From Flavobacteriaceae bacterium (GTDB lineage Bacteria > Bacteroidota > Bacteroidia > Flavobacteriales > Flavobacteriaceae): a stretch of DNA of 5,828 bases. Below, piece after piece: positions 1 to 4,733 of this stretch. The translations under genes were made by a program, and so were the position numbers. The notes below the pieces were generated by a model that was not told where the DNA came from, did no database searches, and saw only the letters and a program-made list of their open reading frames with translations. Every line of letters starts with the position of its first letter. Position 1 is the stretch's first letter. The DNA lies in NCBI GenBank assembly GCA_002401215.1, contig NVSL01000007.1, positions 3,065 through 8,892 on the forward strand, given 5' to 3'.

Positions 1-357
1 GGTGAGTGTGTCTCCATTTTGTTCCCAAGGTCCAGAAAAATTTGCAGGAATATTTTCTCTATATTCTGTTTGTGACTGCAATAATATAGATGCCGTAACT
101 TCCATATTATAGCTACCTTCAGAAGTTGCTAAATTCGGGTTTTCAGTAAGCGTATAGGTAAAATTTAGTGTATCACCTTCGCCAACTAAATTTGCAGTTA
201 CAGGAATTCCTTGCACTTCTGTTTGTGCAGTTCCTGTAAAATCAATGCCGGTTCCGATCCACGCACCAACAATTGAAACTGTAGGAATGTCATTTTCGGT
301 GGTGTCACATCCTAATAGAAATGTGCTGAATATGAATAGGATGATTATTTTTTTCAT
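1..357 (-). CDS. Small secreted lipoprotein, lipocalin-like, 3' end outside the window
   Basis: This gene starts at the ATG at 355-357 and stays open to base 1, giving 119 residues with the C-terminus missing. Residues 1-17 form a lipoprotein signal peptide: two lysines, a hydrophobic stretch (IIILFIFSTF) and a lipobox LLGC with the lipidated cysteine at 17. The following DTTEND is acidic, as is common in Bacteroidota lipoproteins sent to the cell surface, but no exact export signal is claimed. The mature part opens with IVGAWIGTG (29-37) and has alternating beta-type residues, two GD/NGDT turns and a WEQNGDTLT segment at the window edge. That pattern resembles small lipocalin-like lipoproteins of Bacteroidota (W near the start, a later 'W-x-x-x-G-D-x-L' strand). 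Family membership is inferred and the ligand is unknown. It lies downstream of pruA on the same strand, but a terminator and its own promoter separate the two, so it is probably transcribed independently. Confidence 0.75.
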   Translation of the reverse strand, partial: MKKIIILFIFSTFLLGCDTTENDIPTVSIVGAWIGTGIDFTGTAQTEVQGIPVTANLVGEGDTLNFTYTLTENPNLATSEGSYNMEVTASILLQSQTEYRENIPANFSGPWEQNGDTLT

Positions 358-386
358 GATATTATATTAAATGAGGTGATAAAAAA

Positions 387-418
387 CAAAGAACGCCTTT
401 TTATGTGATAAAGTCAAA
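387..418 (-). promoter_or_regulatory. Probable promoter of the lipoprotein gene
   Basis: On the minus strand TTTG (415-418) is followed after 20 bases by GTTCTTTG (387-394). This fits the Bacteroidota pattern of a -33 TTG and a -7 TAnnTTTG with about 20 bases between them, except that TA is replaced by GT. Transcription would begin near 380, leaving a leader of roughly 25 bases before the ATG at 357. No Shine-Dalgarno sequence is visible, which is usual for this phylum. The promoter lies immediately beyond the pruA terminator. Confidence 0.45.
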
Positions 419-421
419 ACT

Positions 422-452
422 AAAAAAGCCGCATCAATTTGATGCGGCTTTT
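422..452 (-). terminator. Rho-independent terminator of pruA
   Basis: GCCGCATC (428-435) pairs with GATGCGGC (441-448) around a five-base loop; two further A-T pairs are possible inside. A run of six A at 422-427 becomes a U-tract after the stem when read on the minus strand, and TTTT at 449-452 supplies the matching A-tract. The structure ends transcription about 60-90 bases after the pruA stop. It has a shorter T-run on the plus side, so it could work weakly in both directions, but no plus-strand gene runs into it. Confidence 0.9.
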
Positions 453-470
453 GTCTTTAATATATAGGAT

Positions 471-502
471 GAGATTTCTCACGATGTTCGAAATGACATC
501 TC
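471..502. repeat. Imperfect palindromic intergenic element
   Basis: GAGAT (471-475) is the inverted complement of ATCTC (498-502), and inside it ATTTC (474-478) can pair with GAAAT (490-494) around a centre containing the palindrome TTCGAA (487-492). The minus-strand reading, with TGTCATTTCGAAC followed by GTGAGAAATCTC, resembles a palindromic sequence I recall being scattered between genes in flavobacterial genomes. That resemblance is from memory, not from a search. It sits about 10 bases beyond the pruA stop, before the terminator, and so would be part of the pruA 3' untranslated region. Confidence 0.45.
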
Positions 503-511
503 AACTATTAT

Positions 512-2143
512 TTATGAATCTCCCAAAAATGGATATCTATAATCTGTTGGTGTTACCAAAGTTTCTTTGATGGTTCTTGGTGATACCCAACGCAATAAAT
601 TCCAAATAGAACCTGCTTTGTCGTTTGTTCCTGATCCACGAGCTCCACCAAAAGGTTGCTGTCCAACCACGGCACCAGTAGGCTTGTCGTTGATATAGAA
701 ATTACCCGCAGCGTTTACCAATGCTTTCGAAGCGTAGTCAATTGCATATCTGTCTCCACTAAAAATAGCACCTGTTAATGCATATTCTGAAGTTTCATCA
801 ACCAATTTTAAAGTCTCTTTCCAATCAGCATCGTCATAAACATATACCGTTAAAACTGGGCCGAATAATTCGGTACACATCGTGGTGTATTTTGGGTTTG
901 ATGTAACAATCACCGTTGGCTCAATAAAGTACCCTGTTGATTTATCGCAATTACCTCCGACTAAAATTTCTGCATCCGCATCATTTTTAACGGCATCGAT
1001 ATATGACGAAATTTTATCGAAAGAAGATTCGTGAATCACCGCATTGATAAAGTTATCAGTATCTTCTGGAGATCCTGTTTTCATAGAATTCACATCTTCC
1101 ACCACTTGTTTTTTAACATCCTCCCAAATTCCTTTTGGAATATATGCTCTCGAAGCTGCTGAACATTTTTGACCTTGATATTCAAAAGAACCTCTTGTCA
1201 TGGCAGTTGCAACTTGCGCTGCGTTTGAAGTTGGATGCGCCCAGATAAAATCTTTACCTCCAGTTTCTCCAACAATTCTTGGGTACGATCTGTAATTATT
1301 GATGTTATTTCCAATCTGCGCCCATAAATGTTTAAACACATTTGTTGATCCTGTAAAGTGCAATCCTGTAAAATCTTTGTGACCTAAAACTACATCGCTA
1401 ATCATAACTGGGTCGCCGTAAACTACGTTGACAACACCATCAGGTAAGCCAGCTTCTTTAAACAAATCTACAATTACTTTTGCAGAATATATTTGACTGT
1501 CAGAAGGTTTCCAAACTACTACATTTCCAAGCATTGCAGGGGCTGCAAATAAATTAGCTGCAATTGCTGTAAAGTTAAATGGCGTTACGGCATAGACAAA
1601 ACCTTCGAGTGGACGGTATTCCATTCGGTTCCAAATTCCTTTATCAGATATTGGTTGATTTTGATAAATCTCCGTCATAAACTGAACGTTGAATGTTAAG
1701 AAATCAATCAACTCGCATGAAGCATCAATCTCTGCTTGAAACACATTTTTAGATTGTGCCAACATCGTAGCTGCATTCATTTTTGCGCGGTAAGGACCTG
1801 CTAATAATTCAGCTGCTTTTAAAAATATAGCTGCGCGATGTTCCCAAGGAGTTGCTGCCCATTCTTTTTGCGCGCCCAAAGCGTTGCTAATAGCCAACTC
1901 AACATGTTTTTTTTCTGCCTTGTGATAGGTTCCTAAAATATGTTTGTGGTCATGCGGAGGCGACATTGTTGCGGTGTTTCCAGTTCTAATTTCTTCGCCA
2001 CCAATATACATCGGAACATCGATTGTTTCGTTGTACATTTTCTTGTAAGTGTCTAATACGTTTTTGCGTTCTGGCGTACCAGGAGCATAGGTTTTTACAG
2101 GTTCGTTCACTGCTTTCGGAACGTTAAAAAATGCATTTGCCAT
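512..2143 (-). CDS. pruA: L-glutamate gamma-semialdehyde (delta-1-pyrroline-5-carboxylate) dehydrogenase
   Basis: This cytoplasmic enzyme oxidises L-glutamate-5-semialdehyde (the open form of pyrroline-5-carboxylate) to L-glutamate with NAD+, the second step of proline catabolism after proline dehydrogenase. The 543-residue protein is a complete single-domain aldehyde dehydrogenase of the length seen in the stand-alone family that includes human ALDH4A1, not the bifunctional PutA form. Visible landmarks are TPFNFTA (187-193, with oxyanion-hole Asn190), the cofactor lysine in WKPSDSQ (211-217), the NAD loop FTGST (263-267), the general base Glu293 in VGETGGKD, the nucleophile Cys327 in GQKCSAASR, ELFGPV (425-430), and the C-terminal PFGGARGSGTNDKAG (497-511), which is typical of this substrate class. 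All key residues are intact. The ATG at 2143 gives a normal family N-terminus and has a -7 box about 30 bases upstream. No proline dehydrogenase gene is present in the window, so its partner must be encoded elsewhere. Confidence 0.97.
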   Translation of the reverse strand: MANAFFNVPKAVNEPVKTYAPGTPERKNVLDTYKKMYNETIDVPMYIGGEEIRTGNTATMSPPHDHKHILGTYHKAEKKHVELAISNALGAQKEWAATPWEHRAAIFLKAAELLAGPYRAKMNAATMLAQSKNVFQAEIDASCELIDFLTFNVQFMTEIYQNQPISDKGIWNRMEYRPLEGFVYAVTPFNFTAIAANLFAAPAMLGNVVVWKPSDSQIYSAKVIVDLFKEAGLPDGVVNVVYGDPVMISDVVLGHKDFTGLHFTGSTNVFKHLWAQIGNNINNYRSYPRIVGETGGKDFIWAHPTSNAAQVATAMTRGSFEYQGQKCSAASRAYIPKGIWEDVKKQVVEDVNSMKTGSPEDTDNFINAVIHESSFDKISSYIDAVKNDADAEILVGGNCDKSTGYFIEPTVIVTSNPKYTTMCTELFGPVLTVYVYDDADWKETLKLVDETSEYALTGAIFSGDRYAIDYASKALVNAAGNFYINDKPTGAVVGQQPFGGARGSGTNDKAGSIWNLLRWVSPRTIKETLVTPTDYRYPFLGDS

Positions 2144-2171
2144 GACTAAATAGTTTTAATTATTTGGATTG

Positions 2172-2179
2172 CAAAATTA
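2172..2179 (-). promoter_or_regulatory. pruA: Probable -7 promoter element of pruA
   Basis: The minus-strand sequence TAATTTTG is an exact match to the Bacteroidota -7 consensus TAnnTTTG. It lies 29-36 bases before the pruA ATG, which predicts a leader of about 20 bases. No clear -33 TTG was found at the expected 17-23 base distance, so the assignment rests on the -7 box and its position. Confidence 0.5.
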
Positions 2180-2213
2180 CGAATTTTTACATCGATTTTG
2201 AATTATTAGATTT

Positions 2214-2221
2214 TATATTTG
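2214..2221 (+). promoter_or_regulatory. Probable -7 promoter element of the NRDE-family gene
   Basis: TATATTTG matches TAnnTTTG exactly and lies 57-64 bases before the ATG at 2278, predicting a leader of about 50 bases. The nearest upstream TTTG (2197-2200) is only 13 bases away, shorter than the usual 17-23, so the -33 part is doubtful. This box is 34 bases from the pruA -7 box on the other strand, so the two promoters share their upstream DNA. Confidence 0.45.
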
Positions 2222-2277
2222 TGATTAGTTTAACAATGTTAAAAATAGTGACTCTTAAATTATTAATCCTCTAAAAT

Positions 2278-2979
2278 ATGTGTACCGTAACGTATCTTCC
2301 GTTGGGCGAAAATGAATTTATTTTAACATCGAGTAGAGATGTTCCGTTTGCGAGAAAACCTGCGGATGCTCCAAAAAAATATATCGAGGATGACGTGGAA
2401 ATCACTTATCCAAAAGATGGAGATGCCGGTGGAACTTGGATTGGAACTAGCGCTAAAAACAGGTTGATTTGTTTGTTAAATGGCGGCTATAAAAATCATC
2501 AGTCAAAAGAAAAATATAGAAAAAGTAGGGGGATTATTGTTAAGGATTTATTGAAATCAGAAAATATTTCAGAGGCTTTGACTCAAATTGATTTAGACAA
2601 TATAGAACCTTTTACATTGGTGATTGTCGATTGGAATGACGGTCTGGAATTGTATGAATTTGTGTGGACGGGAGCAAAGAAACATTTAATTAATATTCCG
2701 AAAGTACCACACATTTGGTCTTCATCAACCTTGTATGATGCTGCTACTAAAAAGTTACGTCAAGATTGGTTTAGTCAATGGCAGTCGGGAGTTTCGAGAT
2801 ATCAACAAAAAGGAATTATCAATTTTCATAAAACTGCAGGGGTTGGTAATGATGAAATTGATGTGTTGATGAAACGCGAAAAAGGAGGTACGGTGAGCAT
2901 CACATCCATCAGTAGAAAAAAAGAAAAACTTCATTTAATTTATGAAGATATGAGTACGCATTTGGTAATAGAAATTTAG
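2278..2979 (+). CDS. NRDE / TANGO2 family protein
   Basis: This 233-residue protein belongs to the family named for an N-R-D-E motif and for eukaryotic TANGO2. Family features seen are MCTVT at the very N-terminus, leaving Cys2 free to become the first residue as in Ntn-hydrolase-like folds; SSRDVPFARKPA (18-29) at the place of the NRDE motif; GGTWIG (51-56); LLNGG (66-70); WSSSTLYD (147-154); HKTAGVGND (184-192); and a C-terminal TVSITSI strand (205-211). No signal peptide or membrane segment is visible, so it should be cytoplasmic. Eukaryotic TANGO2 relatives have been linked to heme trafficking; the bacterial role is not settled and no reaction is assigned here. The start is well supported because Cys2 must follow the initiator Met. 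The motif reads S-R-D-V rather than N-R-D-E, keeping only the R-D core. It is the only plus-strand gene, divergent from pruA and convergent with the DUF3667 gene 44 bases away. Confidence 0.9.
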   Translation: MCTVTYLPLGENEFILTSSRDVPFARKPADAPKKYIEDDVEITYPKDGDAGGTWIGTSAKNRLICLLNGGYKNHQSKEKYRKSRGIIVKDLLKSENISEALTQIDLDNIEPFTLVIVDWNDGLELYEFVWTGAKKHLINIPKVPHIWSSSTLYDAATKKLRQDWFSQWQSGVSRYQQKGIINFHKTAGVGNDEIDVLMKREKGGTVSITSISRKKEKLHLIYEDMSTHLVIEI

Positions 2980-3023
2980 TTATTGGTTGATAGTTGTTGG
3001 GTTATGGTGAAATGGATTTGTGA

Positions 3024-4073
3024 TTAATCAAACAAAAAGGCGAGTATAGAAAGAAAGAGCATTCCGATAGCTCCGATGCTTATATAAATCATATTTAGGA
3101 TAGCAAATTTCACCAAGGTTTTAAACCATTTTTGTTGGTAAAATTTCCTTAGCGCCATATATAGGTACACTAAAAATAGGCAGATAAACAGTATTGTATT
3201 GTCTGTGTTTGTGGTGTAATGAACGATGATAAAAAGGATCATCAATAAAAAGAAAACAGTTTGAACATGAAATACAAATACTAAATGCTCCATATAATTC
3301 AGGTGTTTTCTGTAATACACCAATTTAAAAAATAAGGTGAAAATGGGGAGAAAAATAAAGAGGCCGACAGATATTTTTGAAAGTAATTTTTTTGAAAAAT
3401 GTTCTCCATTGTCCTTTTTAAATTCTTCTATATTGGTGTTTAAATTTTGCATTTGACGAAACCAAAATCGATTTAAAAAAGTGACAGGGTAGCCCAAATC
3501 TATAAGAGCAGTTGTAGCGTCTTTAACAGAAGTATTTTGTTCTATGTATTCATCAAAGTCCTCTAGTTTGTTATTGAAAGAAATTTTACCAGCAGGCATT
3601 TCTTTAATTTTATATTGATAAGGAATGTCAACTTTGTTAATACTGTCGTTTTTAATGCTGTCATTATCATCGAGGTTAATAACGAATGGGGCGCCTTTAG
3701 AAGTGCTGCTAACGATTTGATTATCATCAAAATTATTGGTAAAACCCAAAATTAAAAAGAACAAAAGAGAGACTTGTAAATACATTTGAAACGGATTTAC
3801 ATAACGACTCCGTTTGCCTGCAATGTAATTTTTTGATACAATTCCAGGTTTAATTAAAAGCGGAATAAAGGTGGTCCAGAAACGAGAATCATAGGAAAAA
3901 AATCCGGAGACAAGTTGCCCAATAAAACTACCAAAGTTTAGTTTCTCCACGTTTTTTTGTCCGCAGTAAGAACAGAAAACATCATCAGCATCCAAAGGTT
4001 TTCCGCAGTTTAGGCACTCCGGAATAATATGATTGGAAATTTCTTTTTTCTTAAAAAGTTGGATTTTTTTCAT
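3024..4073 (-). CDS. DUF3667 zinc-ribbon integral membrane protein
   Basis: This is a 349-residue protein of a Bacteroidota family (DUF3667) with no known function. Residues 20-37 hold a zinc ribbon, CLNC followed by CSYC with ten residues between the pairs (Cys20, 23, 34, 37). The family core follows: FGSFIGQLVSGFFSYDSRFW (47-66), then PLLIKPGIVSKNYIAGKR (71-88) and YVNPFQMYL (91-99). Hydrophobic segments lie at about 95-113, 232-253, 262-285, 292-308 and 318-347. Between the first and second is a soluble region of about 118 residues, rich in Asp, Asn and Lys. With a cytoplasmic zinc ribbon this loop would be periplasmic, but topology is inferred. The basic start MKKIQLFKKK is not a signal peptide. 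The ATG at 4073 places the zinc ribbon close to the N-terminus as expected. The coding region is visibly more AT-rich than pruA. It ends 44 bases from the convergent NRDE gene, with no hairpin terminator between them. Confidence 0.88.
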   Translation of the reverse strand: MKKIQLFKKKEISNHIIPECLNCGKPLDADDVFCSYCGQKNVEKLNFGSFIGQLVSGFFSYDSRFWTTFIPLLIKPGIVSKNYIAGKRSRYVNPFQMYLQVSLLFFLILGFTNNFDDNQIVSSTSKGAPFVINLDDNDSIKNDSINKVDIPYQYKIKEMPAGKISFNNKLEDFDEYIEQNTSVKDATTALIDLGYPVTFLNRFWFRQMQNLNTNIEEFKKDNGEHFSKKLLSKISVGLFIFLPIFTLFFKLVYYRKHLNYMEHLVFVFHVQTVFFLLMILFIIVHYTTNTDNTILFICLFLVYLYMALRKFYQQKWFKTLVKFAILNMIYISIGAIGMLFLSILAFLFD

Positions 4074-4074
4074 T

Positions 4075-4110
4075 CAGATTTAATCTGCTACCAAGGTAGT
4101 TAATCAGATT
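4075..4110 (-). promoter_or_regulatory. Palindromic leader just before the DUF3667 start codon
   Basis: On the plus strand the order is CAGATT (4075-4080), AATCTG (4082-4087), CTACC (4088-4092), GGTAG (4095-4099), CAGATT (4105-4110). In the minus-strand transcript AATCTG and CTACC can pair with GGTAG and CAGATT to form an 11-bp stem with a two-base loop and a five-base bulge, ending eight bases before the ATG. The nearer CAGATT could instead pair with the AATCTG adjoining the start. The arrangement could be an operator or a translational hairpin; neither is shown. TACCTTGG inside it (4091-4098) is one mismatch from a -7 box, so it may also overlap the promoter. Confidence 0.35.
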
Positions 4111-4177
4111 GAAAAATAAAAAAGGAATGTTGTTGTAAGTATGTTTTTATAATTTCAAACCTGTTTCTTATGCCCGT

Positions 4178-4230
4178 TCGAGCGCAGTCGAGAACTAAAT
4201 AAAGTTGATTAAGGTCTCGACTGCGCTCGA
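4178..4230. repeat. 16-bp perfect inverted repeat, flavobacterial intergenic type
   Basis: TCGAGCGCAGTCGAGA (4178-4193) and TCTCGACTGCGCTCGA (4215-4230) are exact inverted complements separated by 21 AT-rich bases. The arms are 10/16 G+C, much richer than the flanks. Sequences containing TCGACTGCGCTCGA are, from memory, a recurring intergenic palindrome in flavobacterial genomes, comparable in kind to REP elements. It lies between apaG and the DUF3667 gene, both on the minus strand. No U-tract follows the stem on either side, so it is not a standard rho-independent terminator, although the hairpin could protect or delimit the apaG transcript. Confidence 0.85.
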
Positions 4231-4281
4231 CCAGACAATTATTTATAAGTCAAACTCATTGTCTATTTGTATAGAAGGAAA

Positions 4282-4668
4282 TTAATTTAAGGCTCCAGAA
4301 ACCATCAACTGGAAAGTAGGGACGTGTACTTTAAAAGTTTTTGTGGTGGTAAAATTCACCATTTCATAAAAACCATTCATCGCTCCGATGTGAGAAGTAA
4401 GGACACAATTAGAAGAATATGTATGTGATTGACCTGGTTTTAAAATGGGCTTTAAGCCAACAACACCGGGACCGTCAACAATTTCGATATTGTTTAGTGA
4501 GTCAAAAATTTTCCAATGACGGTTTAATAATTGAACAGAATCGTTGCTTTGGTTTTCGATAGAAATGCGGTAACTGAAGGCGTAATGCAACCGTTCATTA
4601 TGATAACTCGTACCAATAAATTTGGTTTGAACCGAAATTTTTATACCATTTGTAACCTGTTGTACCAT
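4282..4668 (-). CDS. apaG: ApaG-domain protein
   Basis: The 128-residue protein has the usual length and single-domain form of ApaG, a beta-sandwich (fibronectin-III-like) fold also found in eukaryotic FBXO3 and POLDIP2. Family motifs are the N-terminal strand GIKISVQTKFI (8-18), NRHWKIFD (49-56), the glycine-rich DGPGVVG (65-71), KPGQSHTYSS (77-86), GAMNGFYEM (95-103) and the terminal GALN. No signal peptide is seen, so it is cytoplasmic. Databases often call it a Co2+/Mg2+ efflux protein because of Salmonella CorD, but it has no membrane segment and cannot itself be a transporter; its biochemical role is open, possibly ligand or protein binding. The diadenosine-tetraphosphatase gene apaH, its partner in enterobacteria, is absent here. 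It starts 65 bases after the plug-protein stop, with its own -7 box. The ATG at 4668 gives a normal family start. Confidence 0.95.
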   Translation of the reverse strand: MVQQVTNGIKISVQTKFIGTSYHNERLHYAFSYRISIENQSNDSVQLLNRHWKIFDSLNNIEIVDGPGVVGLKPILKPGQSHTYSSNCVLTSHIGAMNGFYEMVNFTTTKTFKVHVPTFQLMVSGALN

Positions 4669-4694
4669 AACAATGTTGCCCTTGTTTGTGTGGA

Positions 4695-4702
4695 CAAAGA
4701 TA
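4695..4702 (-). promoter_or_regulatory. apaG: Probable -7 promoter element of apaG
   Basis: The minus-strand sequence TATCTTTG matches TAnnTTTG exactly and lies 27-34 bases before the apaG ATG, predicting a leader of about 20 bases. It falls in the 65-base gap after the plug-protein gene, which suggests apaG can be transcribed separately from its upstream neighbour. No TTG was found at the -33 distance. Confidence 0.5.
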
Positions 4703-4733
4703 TGCTTTTTTTGATTATGTGGATTGCCGATAT

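Noticed and set aside
2980..3023. Possible shared terminator between the convergent NRDE and DUF3667 genes
   Set aside because: No stem-loop or T-tract can be seen in these 44 bases; how the two transcripts end is not apparent from the sequence.
3021..3030. Palindrome TGATTAATCA over the DUF3667 stop codon
   Set aside because: A ten-base AT-rich palindrome is expected by chance in DNA of this composition, and it cannot form a hairpin with a loop.
4156..4163. CAGGTTTG-type -7 box (minus strand) for the DUF3667 gene
   Set aside because: It has one mismatch, no -33 partner and would leave a leader of about 80 bases; it is no better than the TACCTTGG inside the leader palindrome.
4233..4264. 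Inverted repeat AGACAAT / ATTGTCT after the apaG stop
   Set aside because: Only seven AT-rich base pairs with an 18-base loop and no U-tract; too weak to call a terminator.
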